Assembly: GCF_026966905.1 (NCBI RefSeq)
Contig: NZ_JAPUBN010000006.1
Span: 62,001-126,000 of the forward strand
DNA: 64,000 nucleotides
Origin: Marinomonas phaeophyticola
Lineage (GTDB): Bacteria; Pseudomonadota; Gammaproteobacteria; Pseudomonadales; Marinomonadaceae
Reading direction: 5' to 3'
A program made the position numbers and the translations under genes. Shown here one piece after another: positions 16,691 through 25,511 of this stretch (position 1 is the first letter of the stretch; every line of letters starts with the position of its first letter). The notes beneath the pieces are model-generated. The model did no database searches, was not told the DNA's origin, and was given only the letters and a program-made list of their open reading frames with translations.

Positions 16691-17464
16691 TTATTGAGCT
16701 GTATACCCACCGTCAATAACAATGGCTTGGCCAGTTACGCCTCTTGCGGAAGGACTGCAAAGAAATAAGCAGTAATCCGAGATTTCCTCTACGGTTAATA
16801 GCCTTCGTTGTGGCACGAGTGGCCAAATCACTTCTTCCAATACATTCTCTAGTGCGACATTACGCGTTTTGGCCAAATCCTGTAGTTGGTTTCGTACTAA
16901 AGGCGTGTCTACGTATCCTGGGCAAAGAGCGTTGACGGTAATGCCAAAAGGCGCTGTTTCTAATGCGGTTACCTTGGTTAATCCAATCACACCATGCTTG
17001 GCGGAGTTGTATCCCGCTTTCCCTGCAAAACCGATTAAACCATTGATTGATGCCATGTTGATGATTCGACCCTCTCCTCTTTCTTTCATAGAAGGAAGTA
17101 CTTTTTTAATGGCTAAAAAAGGCGCTACTAACATAATATCAATAAGCTTACGGTAAGTGCTAGCAGGGAAGTCCTCAATGGGAGCCACATGCTGTAATCC
17201 TGCATTGTTTATCAGTATGTCTATGTGTCCAAACCGAGCTAGGGCCGCATCCATAGCATTCATAAAGGCGATTTCCTCAGTGACGTCGCACACAAAGAAA
17301 TCACAACAGTTAGCATAGTCCGCTAGAGTTGATTTTGCCGTTGTAATGGCTTCCTCGCTGAAATCCAATATGGCGACATTCATGTTGGCTCTTAGAAAGG
17401 CTTGAGCGATTTCCAAACCAATGCCACTTGCCGCCCCTGTGATCAGTACGGTTTTTTTCTTCAT
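16691..17464 (-). CDS. 3-hydroxybutyrate dehydrogenase (SDR family)
   Basis: Classical short-chain dehydrogenase of 257 residues that oxidises 3-hydroxybutyrate to acetoacetate with NAD. TGAASGIG (9-16) binds the cofactor, and NNAGLQHVAPIEDFP is typical of 3-hydroxybutyrate dehydrogenases. NMASINGL and YNSAKHG supply the catalytic Ser, Tyr and Lys, and NALCPGYVDTPLV fits the same subgroup. It lies 30 bp after dctM in the TRAP operon, so the transported acid is probably its substrate or a precursor. Another beta-hydroxy acid substrate is possible. Confidence 0.85.
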   Translation of the reverse strand: MKKKTVLITGAASGIGLEIAQAFLRANMNVAILDFSEEAITTAKSTLADYANCCDFFVCDVTEEIAFMNAMDAALARFGHIDILINNAGLQHVAPIEDFPASTYRKLIDIMLVAPFLAIKKVLPSMKERGEGRIINMASINGLIGFAGKAGYNSAKHGVIGLTKVTALETAPFGITVNALCPGYVDTPLVRNQLQDLAKTRNVALENVLEEVIWPLVPQRRLLTVEEISDYCLFLCSPSARGVTGQAIVIDGGYTAQ

Positions 17465-17494
17465 TTAAATTTCTCCAAACAGCGGGTGTTATAC

Positions 17495-18854
17495 CTAGCC
17501 GTAAATCACTTCGGGTAACCAGAGCACAAGATCTGGAAAAACGAACACTAAGAGCACAGCGAATAGCTGCAACAAAATAAAAGGAATGACACCTTTGTAA
17601 ATATGCATGGTGGTCACACTTGGAGGCGCCACGCCTTTTAGATAAAACAATGAAAAACCAACGGGAGGCGTTAAAAAGGAGGTTTGCAATGCTAAGGCGA
17701 AGAGAATGACAAACCAAACAAGATCAAAACCTAATGCGACTACGACAGGTCCAACAAGCGGCAGTAAGATCAAGCTGATCTCTAACCAATCAAGGAAAAA
17801 GCCGGCCACAAAGGTAATCAGTAAGATAACGATGATAATGCCAGTGGGTGACAATGGAATACCATGAAGTAACTCACTAATGAACTCATCTCCGCCTAAC
17901 GTTCTAAGCACTACAGCAAAAGCGGTCGCACCAAGAAAAATGCCAAATACAAAGGCCGTTGTGATGGTGGTTTTGCGGCAGACTTCAGATAAGACGGTTA
18001 GATTAAAGCGTTTGTTGCCAATGGCTAAAAGAGTGGCCCCAAATGCCCCAACGCCAGCGGCTTCTGTTGGTGAAACAATACCCATAAAAATGGACCCTAA
18101 TACGGCGAGTATTAAACCAAGTGGTGGCAGGACGGCCGTTAAGGTGGACCAAATTAATGCGCCTGTAATGGGCGGTAAGTCTTTGGGGGTTGGCATACTT
18201 TCGGATTAAATATCGCGGCCAGAATGACATAGATAATATATAAAGAACCGAGTAATAGCCCCGGCATTAAGGCGCCCATAAACAAGTTGCCCACTGATAA
18301 GGATAATTGATCTGCCATAATGATTAGCATAATGCTGGGGGGATTAGGATGCCTAAGGTACCGGATGAAGCAACAATACCACTGGCAAAAGAAGGGGAGT
18401 ATTTTTGCTCCAACATAACCGGCATAGACAGCATGGCCAGCAACACTACAGAGGCCCCGACAATGCCGGTTGAAGCTGCAAACAAGATACCAATTAATAT
18501 AACGGCGACACCGAGTCCACCACGGAAACGGCCAAACAAATTTACAAAGTTCACCATTAATTTTTCAGCCACACCGGAGCGTTCAAGCATTAATCCCATA
18601 AAGATAAACATGGGGAGGGCGACAAGAACCCAATTGCTCATTTGAGCGTAGATACGTTGAACTATGGTGCCGTAAATGCGCCAGTCCGTCATGTAATAGG
18701 TATCCCAATCAAGGTATTCAGAGGATAAGATACCAATAACACTAAATACAATTGAAAGACCGGCAAGAATCCAGGCGACAGGAAAACCAGTGAAAATTAA
18801 TAAAATAAAACTGCCAAGCATGGCAATGACTAAAAACTCATATGTTTCTAACAC
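17495..18854 (-). pseudogene. dctM: TRAP transporter large permease DctM, two frameshifts
   Basis: Large membrane subunit of a TRAP transporter, about 450 residues if restored. The start is the GTG at 18854 (VLETYEFLVIAML), 13 bp after dctQ. The first part reads to SSGTLGILIPPA and breaks at a run of six C (minus strand, plus-strand G near 18338-18343). One more C would continue it as PPSIMLIIMADQLSLSVGN. A second one-base loss lies near a five-C run at about 18185-18190; one more C joins KVCQPPKDLPPITG to the last 233-codon block. The rest is full of DctM-type helices and motifs. Everything else is intact, so either this is sequencing error or a very young pseudogene. Confidence 0.85.
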
Positions 18855-18867
18855 AGTATTCCCCTGC

Positions 18868-19482
18868 TTATAAACTTTCAGATGAAGTGGACGAAAGTGT
18901 GCGTGCGCGTGAGCCTCTAAGATAAGCAATGCAACGTAACCATCGTGAAATGGCCGCGATCACCAATAGAATGATGGCAAGCAAGATAAAGGATTTAATG
19001 ATCCATCTCATAGAAAGTCCTCCGAATGATGGAGAGATTTCATTGAGTCGATAAGCGCGTTGCACAAATGGAAGTGCATATTCAAAGACGACAAAGCAAA
19101 ATGGTAACAGCAATACGGACAAACCGATAATCTCTATCCAAACACGGGTTTTCATAGACCAATGTTCTGCCATCGCATCAACGCGAACGTGGCCGTCATG
19201 AATAAAACAATAGGATAGACCAAGCATAAATCCGACCGCATACAGGTGCCATTGCAGTTCTTCTAATGCCACAAAATTGGTGTTAAAAAAATAGCGCATT
19301 AACGCATTGCCAACGATAAGTAGCATTAAAAAAAGCCATAACCAAGAGGTAAGTCTACCGACACCTTCAATACACTTTTCTAAAAAAAGTGACAATTTAG
19401 TATGGGGTAATTGATTTAGATTTGAGTGCGATAGCTTGGCTTCAATCTCGGCTAAATCAAGTTGAGGGGTAGGATGGGACAT
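18868..19482 (-). CDS. dctQ: TRAP transporter small permease DctQ
   Basis: A 204-residue membrane protein with four hydrophobic segments in the DctQ layout: about residues 40-60, 75-95 (LQWHLYAVGFMLGLSYCFIH), 120-140 and 160-185. HDGHVRVDAMAEHWS is the typical loop. It pairs with DctM and receives substrate from the periplasmic DctP. An AAAGGAGA site precedes the ATG. The C-terminus is longer than average, with a charged tail. It lies between dctP and dctM in the sigma-54 operon. Confidence 0.9.
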   Translation of the reverse strand: MSHPTPQLDLAEIEAKLSHSNLNQLPHTKLSLFLEKCIEGVGRLTSWLWLFLMLLIVGNALMRYFFNTNFVALEELQWHLYAVGFMLGLSYCFIHDGHVRVDAMAEHWSMKTRVWIEIIGLSVLLLPFCFVVFEYALPFVQRAYRLNEISPSFGGLSMRWIIKSFILLAIILLVIAAISRWLRCIAYLRGSRARTLSSTSSESL

Positions 19483-19578
19483 GAATTTCTCCTTTAAGCC
19501 CTAGATGATGGATCACCTTGTGGAAAACGTCGGCACCTACTGTGCCGACACACTTAACTGGGTTTTAAAGAAAGAAGA

Positions 19579-20637
19579 CTATTTAGTATTCCAATCACGT
19601 GGTAAATAACCGAAGTTTTTCCAGGCACTGTTTTCTTTTTGGAAGTCTTTCATAGACGCATAGATTTTTTCAAAGGTTTCATCACCAGCAGAACGACGTG
19701 CCATGACTTTATCGGTAGCCGTTTCAAAAGCCGATAAAATTTCAGGGGAATATTGATGTAGCTCTACCCCTTTTTCTTTGAATTTAGCCAATACACCACC
19801 TTGTAGTGCTTCCGATTTGGCGATGGACAATGTGTTCGCGGCGACGCAGGCGTTTTCGATCAAAGATTGCGTTTGCTTATTTAGATCATTCCATTCATTC
19901 AGGTTGATATAGAGGAATTGGTTAGTAGAAGGTTGATGCCAACCAGGTAAGTAATAATGCTTGGCCACTTGGTAGAAGCCTAATTGCTCATCTACTGTTG
20001 GAATGGAGAATTCAGTGCCATCTAGGACACCCGTTTCAAGCGCTTGGTAGAGTTCGCCACCAGGAAAGACATTCACTGACATACCAAACTCTGTCATGAT
20101 TTCACCACCGATACCGGCTGCACGGAATTTTAACCCGTTCATGTCTTCTACAGACTTAATTTCCTTACGATACCAACCCGCGGCTTCAGGGCTGATCGTT
20201 CCGCATAAGATCGGATAAACATCGTATGGCTTGAATAGCGATTTGAGCATTTCATCGCCGCCGTGATAATACATCCAAGCCGTAAATTCGTTTGATTCAA
20301 GGCCAAAAGGGGTCGCGCCAAAAAGTGCAGCAGCAGGTACTTGACCCCATTCATATCCCATCCAAGAATAACCAGCTGAAATATTACCAGCGCTTACGTT
20401 ATCAAAAATACTTAATGCGGGAATCAAGGTGCCAGGTTCAAACACTTGCAGTTTAACTCGGCCTCCACTGGTCTCACTGACCATTTTCGATACTTCTGGC
20501 ATGGTATCACCCAAGGCCACCAATGAAGAAGAAAATGCCATTGGAACCTGCCAGCGAATTTTATCAAAGTCAGCATAACTAGGTATGGCGACAGTGAGAG
20601 CTGTTAAGCAAGAGGCAGTCATTAATGCTTTTTTCAT
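19579..20637 (-). CDS. dctP: TRAP transporter solute-binding protein DctP
   Basis: Periplasmic binding protein of 352 residues that captures an organic acid for DctQM. The signal peptide is MKKALMTASCLTALTVAIPS with cleavage at SYA. The fold markers IRWQVPMAFSSS, FEPGTLIPALSIFDNVSAGN and MNGLKFRAAGIGGEIMTEFG are present, the last holding the arginine that usually binds the substrate carboxylate. The ATG at 20637 is chosen (AGGAT site); upstream in-frame codons translate the promoter region. A sigma-54 type promoter ends 77 bp upstream. It resembles the DctP subgroup for mannitol/chloroaromatic or keto acids, so the substrate cannot be named. Confidence 0.9.
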   Translation of the reverse strand: MKKALMTASCLTALTVAIPSYADFDKIRWQVPMAFSSSLVALGDTMPEVSKMVSETSGGRVKLQVFEPGTLIPALSIFDNVSAGNISAGYSWMGYEWGQVPAAALFGATPFGLESNEFTAWMYYHGGDEMLKSLFKPYDVYPILCGTISPEAAGWYRKEIKSVEDMNGLKFRAAGIGGEIMTEFGMSVNVFPGGELYQALETGVLDGTEFSIPTVDEQLGFYQVAKHYYLPGWHQPSTNQFLYINLNEWNDLNKQTQSLIENACVAANTLSIAKSEALQGGVLAKFKEKGVELHQYSPEILSAFETATDKVMARRSAGDETFEKIYASMKDFQKENSAWKNFGYLPRDWNTK

Positions 20638-20713
20638 GGTTACTATCCTATTATTCTTGTTGTGTGTTTTATATTCCATGTAGACAATAGAAAATATATT
20701 GCCGAGGTAATGT

Positions 20714-20729
20714 ATCAATAATAATGCCA
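20714..20729 (-). promoter_or_regulatory. Sigma-54 (-24/-12) promoter of the TRAP operon
   Basis: On the minus strand TGGCATTATTATTGAT aligns with the -24/-12 consensus (TGGCA, then TTGCW at the required spacing), with a single mismatch (A for C after TTG). It lies about 77 bp upstream of the dctP ATG and below three palindromes that can bind the adjacent sigma-54 activator. Confidence 0.7.
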
Positions 20730-20802
20730 ATATTTTTTTATTTATATAAAACATGTAGTTACAAAATTTATGGTGTTTTTTAAAAAAATAAAAAGAAAAA
20801 AA

Positions 20803-20895
20803 TCCGATTTTTCGGACGGTTTAATAATTAAAGGGTGGTTTTTTTGACAAAGATCTGTCCGATAAATCGGTCTGTGTTTTTTTAATCGGACGATT
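20803..20895. promoter_or_regulatory. Three palindromic enhancer-like sites
   Basis: Three related palindromes: TCCGATTTTTCGGA (20803-20816), TCCGATAAATCGGT (20858-20871) and AATCGGACGATT (20884-20895). They lie 75-165 bp upstream of the -24/-12 promoter of dctP and directly after the stop of the sigma-54 activator gene. The position and shared TCCGAT/ATCGGA half-sites fit upstream activator sites for that regulator. Confidence 0.62.
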
Positions 20896-20929
20896 GAGGC
20901 TTTTTTTACTTTTCCAGTAGACCATTTGG

Positions 20930-22360
20930 TCAACTTAGTCCGTGTTTATCGAGTTTTTCATAAAAAGTGGATTTGCTAATGCCCAGTTTTTTTGCCGTTT
21001 TGGTTCTGTTGTCTCCGCATTCGATGAGCGTCGCTTGAATAATGCTTCTTTCCGCTTCATTTAATTGTTCTTTTAAAGTCCCTTCTTTTAGGCTAGTTAA
21101 AGGGATGGCTTGACTCGCTTGATAATCACTGGGTGCGGTCGCGAGTTGAGCCGGTAATAATGACAGCGGGATTTTACGGTCATGACTGGTGTAGAAGGCG
21201 GCTTCCATGACATTTTCCAACTCGCGAATGTTGCCAGGCCAATCGTAAGCGAGCATGGCCGTCAAGGCTTGAACGGTCAGTTTTGGAGCTCTACGCCCCG
21301 TTCGTCTCGATAATTTTTGCAAGAAAAAGTCCGCCAGCTTTGGTATGTCTTCTCTCCTTTCTCTTAAGGGTGGCAGGGTTAAGGAAACGACGTTGATTCT
21401 GTAATATAAGTCTTCTCTAAAATCGCCACTTTCAATTAAGGATTCCAGCGGTCTGTGAGTCGCTGTCACTAATCGTATGTTGAGAGGTGTGGGTTTTATA
21501 CCGCCTACGGATTCGACTTCTCTATCTTGTAATACTCTTAGTAGCTTGGCTTGCATTGAGCGTGGTAGATCGCCAATTTCATCAAGAAATAAGGTGCCGC
21601 CATTAGCCAGTTGAAACTTTCCTGCTTTGCCGCCTTTTTTCGCTCCAGTAAAGGCGCCTTCTTCATAGCCAAAGAGTTCGCTTTCCAATAAGTTCTCTGG
21701 GATGGCTGCGCAATTTACCTTAATAAAAGGGAAATCCGCCCTGTCTGAAAGTTGGTGGATAGCATGTGCATAGAGCTCTTTCCCCGTCCCGGATTCTCCA
21801 CGGATCAATACGGTCACATCACCGGATGCCACTTGAGTGACTTTGGTACTTAAGGCTTTCATGATTTGGCTGTCGCCAATAATATCGTTTAAATGAAAGT
21901 TGGCTCCGTTTTTACTTTTATCCGTGGAGCGCGCTTTTTGCTGGAAAAAATCTTGTTCAGCAAGTAAAGCTTTTATGTGGCTGTTAATTTGTTTCCATTC
22001 ATGGGTGTCATGGAAAATGACAGTGCCGACAGCACCAATAATGTTGCCTTGAGAAATGATTGGAAAGCGACTGGCGATCATATTGCTTCCGAGGATTTTT
22101 TGAAATGAAAGCCGTTCCGCTTTACCCGTTTGTACTGTGATATGCATCCGAGTGTTTTCGATGACATCGGTCACTTTTTTACCTTTCACGTCGTCAGCTT
22201 TAACACCTAAAAAACGGGCATAAGGGCGATTAATAAAGAATATTTTTGCTTGATGATCGACGATAACAACCCATTCCTCCATAGAATTTAAGATCGCCTT
22301 ATAACTGTTTGCCGCTTGAGTTAATTTTTCGAGAGAATCATTAGGCATTTTGGCTTCCAT
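20930..22360 (-). CDS. Sigma-54-dependent regulator, PAS-AAA-Fis
   Basis: Enhancer-binding activator of 476 residues. An N-terminal PAS domain (about 15-130, [20 protein letters not shown]) probably senses a small molecule. The AAA+ domain follows (about 160-385) with Walker A GESGTGKE, the sigma-54 contact loop GAFTGA, Walker [13 protein letters not shown] and the arginine finger region. A Fis-type HTH closes the protein ([19 protein letters not shown]). No receiver domain. A second ATG at 22348 has a better GGAAG site and may be the true start. It is encoded just upstream of the TRAP operon, which has a -24/-12 promoter and palindromes, so it is the likely activator. Confidence 0.92.
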   Translation of the reverse strand: MEAKMPNDSLEKLTQAANSYKAILNSMEEWVVIVDHQAKIFFINRPYARFLGVKADDVKGKKVTDVIENTRMHITVQTGKAERLSFQKILGSNMIASRFPIISQGNIIGAVGTVIFHDTHEWKQINSHIKALLAEQDFFQQKARSTDKSKNGANFHLNDIIGDSQIMKALSTKVTQVASGDVTVLIRGESGTGKELYAHAIHQLSDRADFPFIKVNCAAIPENLLESELFGYEEGAFTGAKKGGKAGKFQLANGGTLFLDEIGDLPRSMQAKLLRVLQDREVESVGGIKPTPLNIRLVTATHRPLESLIESGDFREDLYYRINVVSLTLPPLRERREDIPKLADFFLQKLSRRTGRRAPKLTVQALTAMLAYDWPGNIRELENVMEAAFYTSHDRKIPLSLLPAQLATAPSDYQASQAIPLTSLKEGTLKEQLNEAERSIIQATLIECGDNRTKTAKKLGISKSTFYEKLDKHGLS

Positions 22361-22544
22361 TATAGTATTTAGATAAAATCATTGAATAAGGCGGTATCAC
22401 TTGGTGTTTATATGAATGCTAACGAATGATGTTACTGGCATAAAGCCTATTTGTGAAAGATGCGACGGAAGTCTACCTTAGCAAGAAATAAGTAGACGCT
22501 CAAATCTAAGGGATAAGGTTTTATTGCCCCGAAATAAATAGAAG

Positions 22545-22574
22545 GCTACTTTATATGGATCTTGATAAAGTAGC
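22545..22574 (-). terminator. Hairpin after the FKBP gene
   Basis: GCTACTTTAT (22545-22554) and ATAAAGTAGC (22565-22574) form a perfect 10-bp stem with a 10-base loop. On the minus strand CTTCTATTT follows, a modest U-tract. It lies between the FKBP gene and the sigma-54 regulator. Confidence 0.5.
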
Positions 22575-22632
22575 GATTATTTCTATAAATAGGGTAGTGA
22601 TAGAGCGCGTTTGGCAGATAAAAAAGTTTAAA

Positions 22633-23109
22633 TTAAGGGTTTATAGCTAGCAGTTCAACATCAAATACTAAAGTAGAGCCTGCGGTAATAATGCCCGTAG
22701 AACTGTTGCCATAGGCCAGGTGGCTCGGGATATAGAAACGACGTCTTTCACCTTCAACCATTAATTGTACACCTTCTGTCCATCCGGCAATGACTTGGTT
22801 TAAGCCAAATGCAATGGGTTCATCTCTATCTACCGAGCTGTCGAATACACGGCCATCGATTAAGGTTCCGTGGTAGTGTACTTTTACGGTGTCTGTTGCC
22901 TTTGGGTGGATGTCCCCAGTACCTTCTTGCAATACCTTGAATTGTAAACCAGACTCTGTGGTATGCACGTCGACGTCTTTTTTATTTTCTTCTAAAAAGG
23001 CTTCACCAGCTTTGGCGTTTTCAATGGCTAATTCTTTGTTCTTTTTACTTTTGTTGAAAAGAAAAAAGCCGATGGCGACGATTGCAATTAATAAAATGAT
23101 TTTTGACAT
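22633..23109 (-). CDS. FKBP-type peptidyl-prolyl isomerase, membrane-anchored
   Basis: A 158-residue cis-trans prolyl isomerase. One N-terminal hydrophobic segment (IILLIAIVAIGFFLF) anchors it, probably facing the periplasm. A short helix EAFLEENKKDVDVHTTESGL precedes the FKBP domain (about 50-157) with VKVHYHGTLIDGRVFDSS, VIAGWTEGVQLM and the C-terminal TLVFDVELL. The core residues Tyr, Phe, Asp, Val-Ile and Trp of the active pocket are kept, so activity is expected. It is monocistronic. Confidence 0.9.
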   Translation of the reverse strand: MSKIILLIAIVAIGFFLFNKSKKNKELAIENAKAGEAFLEENKKDVDVHTTESGLQFKVLQEGTGDIHPKATDTVKVHYHGTLIDGRVFDSSVDRDEPIAFGLNQVIAGWTEGVQLMVEGERRRFYIPSHLAYGNSSTGIITAGSTLVFDVELLAINP

Positions 23110-23351
23110 AATAAGTTTTACTCAATTAAGTGTCTGTCTCTATAAATGGAGCCGTGACTTTATCTGGGATAAGAGGCTTGCTCAAGTAATAATGCATACT
23201 TTTTTATGACTAACCTTCTATCGAACAGTGGGTTTTACACTTTCTAAAATACCGCATGTTTATGCAACGAATTAAAGATCTCATTAAGACGTTTCTAAAA
23301 CCTCCTTACCACATTATAATCAAATTATAATATTTAAGTGGTGGGAAAATA

Positions 23352-23543
23352 ATGGAAAACAAAACAGCTCGATTTACAGTATTGCTTGATCCGCGAAAAA
23401 AGAAAGCCTTTGAACAATTGTGTGCAGCACAGGATTTGACGCCATCTCAAGTCACTCGCCAATTAATACGACGTTATTTAGAACAGCATGATATTGATTT
23501 TTTACAGCAAGAGGAGGACGCACCACCTTCTTCTGATTCCTGA
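23352..23543 (+). CDS. Small ribbon-helix-helix protein (CopG-like)
   Basis: A 63-residue protein whose first part has the RHH pattern: a beta strand (ARFTVLLD), then helices PRKKKAFEQLCAAQ and LTPSQVTRQLIRRYLEQH. The C-terminal tail is acidic and short. It would bind DNA as a dimer. No toxin partner is adjacent; the next gene is yjdM. A GGTGGGAAA site precedes the ATG. Confidence 0.7.
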   Translation: MENKTARFTVLLDPRKKKAFEQLCAAQDLTPSQVTRQLIRRYLEQHDIDFLQQEEDAPPSSDS

Positions 23544-23656
23544 TAGAGAACAAGGTTTAGATCTAGGATTAAGAGAAATAAAAACATTATCATGTGATTA
23601 TAATTACGTTATAATGCGCCGGAAATTTTATCTGTATTTTTATCTGAGAGGTAACA

Positions 23657-23995
23657 ATGAGTCTGCCAAACTGTCCAAAGTGTGAATCAGAATATGTGTA
23701 TCAAGATCAAGAAATGTTGATCTGTCCAGAATGTGCCCATGAATGGAATCCAAATGAAGTGGCTGAAGAAGAGGACGACACCATTGTTCTTAAAGATTCA
23801 AATGGCACACTGCTTCAAGAAGGAGACAAGGTTACTTTAATAAAGGACTTAAAAGTAAAAGGGACGTCAACCGTGCTTAAAATTGGTACGAAAGCGACCA
23901 TTAAACGCTTCGCGGATGGCGATCATGACATCGACTGTAAAGTAGATGGTGCGGGTGACATGATGTTGAAATCGGCGTTTGTGAAAAAAGCGTAG
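23657..23995 (+). CDS. yjdM: YjdM/PhnA-like zinc-ribbon protein
   Basis: A 112-residue protein with an N-terminal zinc ribbon ([10 protein letters not shown] and CPECAHEW, four cysteines) and a C-terminal SH3-like PhnA domain with [20 protein letters not shown] and [20 protein letters not shown]. Often annotated alkylphosphonate utilisation protein, but E. coli YjdM has no proven phosphonate role. Cytoplasmic. Followed by a hairpin and the 23-bp minisatellite. Confidence 0.93.
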   Translation: MSLPNCPKCESEYVYQDQEMLICPECAHEWNPNEVAEEEDDTIVLKDSNGTLLQEGDKVTLIKDLKVKGTSTVLKIGTKATIKRFADGDHDIDCKVDGAGDMMLKSAFVKKA

Positions 23996-24039
23996 CTGTA
24001 ACGTAACGACAAAGTAACGACAGCCGCTTTAGTTCATGT

Positions 24040-24079
24040 TAAGCCGTAAATAAGGGAAGTGACTCTTTTTTACGGCTTA
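24040..24079 (+). terminator. Hairpin after yjdM
   Basis: TAAGCCGTAAA (24040-24050) and TTTACGGCTTA (24069-24079) are perfect 11-bp inverted repeats with an 18-base loop. The T-rich stretch is inside the loop, not after the stem, so termination is likely but not certain. The minisatellite begins 3 bp later. Confidence 0.55.
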
Positions 24080-24081
24080 CA

Positions 24082-24326
24082 TTTCTATATGTTCACCGCA
24101 CACTTTTCTATATGTTCACCGCACACTTTTCTATATGTTCACCGCACACTTTTCTATATGTTCACCGCACACTTTTCTATATGTTCACCGCACACTTTTC
24201 TATATGTTCACCGCACACTTTTCTATATGTTCACCGCACACTTTTCTATATGTTCACCGCACACTTTTCTATATGTTCACCGCACACTTTTCTATATGTT
24301 CACCGCACACTTTTCTATATGTTCAC
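24082..24326 (+). repeat. 23-bp minisatellite, ten identical copies
   Basis: A 23-bp unit (GTTCACCGCACAC followed by TTTTCTATAT) recurs with exact period at 24091, 24114 and so on to 24298, ten copies without a mismatch. An eleventh degenerate copy lies at 24321, and a partial left edge at 24082. It fills the gap between the yjdM hairpin and the VanZ-like gene. Open frames across it are by-products of the repeat. There are no spacers, so it is not a CRISPR array. Confidence 0.97.
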
Positions 24327-24423
24327 AGCATATGTATTCGCTATCTATCTTTTCCTATCCAAAAACGCCCTAGAATGATTCAATAGCCAGTTTGAGACTA
24401 GGTAATCAATTGGAAACTTCGAT

Positions 24424-24801
24424 GTGGCTTCAATGTTAAAAACAAATTCTGTTATTGCGCTTCTTTATCATAAAAGACAAATTATTGGCTTCTTACTTGG
24501 GTTTATCGCCATCAGTGTATCTACCTTAACACCAGTAGAGCAATTACCTGTGGTGGCAGGATCGGATAAACTGCATCATGTCATTGGGTTTGGGTCCTGG
24601 GTACTACTTAGCTGTTTCGGTCCCTTTAACCGACTGTTGCAAATGAGTGGCTTTATTTTCATCTGGGGTGGAGTAATTGAGTTGATTCAACCTTATGTGA
24701 ATCGTTATGGAGAATGGCAAGATTTTGCGGCAAACAGTGTGGGGATTCTATTGGCGCTCGCTTTGGTGGCTCTCTATCAAAAGTATTGCATTAGGGCTTA
24801 A
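24424..24801 (+). CDS. VanZ-like small membrane protein
   Basis: A 125-residue inner-membrane protein with hydrophobic segments at about 20-36, 55-67, 73-90 and 103-120. SDKLHHVIGFGSWVLLS and EWQDFAANSVGILLAL match the conserved core of VanZ-family proteins (DK..H...F and D...N..G). The start is probably the GTG at 24424 with a GGAAAC site; an ATG follows at 24433. Role unknown outside glycopeptide resistance. Confidence 0.78.
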   Translation: MASMLKTNSVIALLYHKRQIIGFLLGFIAISVSTLTPVEQLPVVAGSDKLHHVIGFGSWVLLSCFGPFNRLLQMSGFIFIWGGVIELIQPYVNRYGEWQDFAANSVGILLALALVALYQKYCIRA

Positions 24802-24917
24802 TGCGTCATCTAAGCCTAGATTAACTTGATTTGTCACTAGATTAGCTAATCAGGCTTAGAGGTTTTGTTCTCAAAAAAAGGTGTGATCTAATGCAATGCT
24901 ATCTAACACTATAAAGG

Positions 24918-25418
24918 TTAGTAGGCGCCTTCACTGTAGATTAATTCGTAGCTGTGGCTGTAAATTTCTAAAATGTTGCCAAACGGGTCTTCCATGTAAA
25001 TCATGCGATAAGGCTTTTTACCTGGATAGTAGTATCGAGGTTTCTCCATGCGCTTTTTGCCTCCCGCCGCCACAATACGTGCCGCCAGTTCCTCTACATT
25101 CGGGTCTTGCACACAAAAATGGAAGACACCGGTTTTCCAGTATTCAAAGTTATTCTCTGGTTGTTCTTGGTTTACAAACTGAAAAAGCTCCACGCCAATA
25201 CGGTCACCTGTTGAAAGGTGAGCAATGCGAAAGCTTTTCCATCCAGCACTAAAAACATCGGTACACATTTGACCAATTGGACTGTCATCTTCTTCAATTT
25301 GAGTGGGTTCCATAATGAGATACCAACCCATTACTTGGGTGTAAAATTCAACGGCTTTATCTAAGTCTGGAACAGAAATGCCGATGTGGGAAAAATTTCT
25401 TGGGTAAACGTTAGTCAT
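24918..25418 (-). CDS. VOC family protein (glyoxalase/dioxygenase fold)
   Basis: A 166-residue vicinal-oxygen-chelate protein. Two beta-alpha-beta-beta-beta modules are visible: FSHIGISVPDLDKAVEFYTQ with the first metal-ligand histidine, and GVFHFCVQDPNVEELAARIV with the second. MEDPFGNILEIYSHS supplies the glutamate ligand. The ATG at 25418 follows AGGAG and is the true start; the open frame extends upstream only into the intergenic region. Divergent from a LysR gene 93 bp away, its likely regulator. Substrate unknown. Confidence 0.85.
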   Translation of the reverse strand: MTNVYPRNFSHIGISVPDLDKAVEFYTQVMGWYLIMEPTQIEEDDSPIGQMCTDVFSAGWKSFRIAHLSTGDRIGVELFQFVNQEQPENNFEYWKTGVFHFCVQDPNVEELAARIVAAGGKKRMEKPRYYYPGKKPYRMIYMEDPFGNILEIYSHSYELIYSEGAY

Positions 25419-25511
25419 AAATGATCTCCTGTAATCGTTATGCTTGTAGATTAAGAGGAATGAGTTATTATTGGAAATTATGTTTCTTGATAATTTTGAG
25501 TACAAAACGTA

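Noticed and set aside
18003-18230. A 75-residue minus-strand ORF with basic residues
   Set aside because: It is a shadow frame created by the two dctM frameshifts; restoring both gives a continuous permease.
20638-20754. N-terminal extension of DctP
   Set aside because: It overlaps the sigma-54 promoter, while a signal peptide starts exactly at the ATG at 20637.
24082-24326. Possible CRISPR array
   Set aside because: The period equals the unit; there are no spacers and no cas genes.
24059-24386. Three overlapping plus-strand ORFs of 83-104 residues with repeated MFTAHFSICS-type units
   Set aside because: They arise solely because the 23-bp minisatellite lacks stops in all plus frames; no ribosome site and no protein family.
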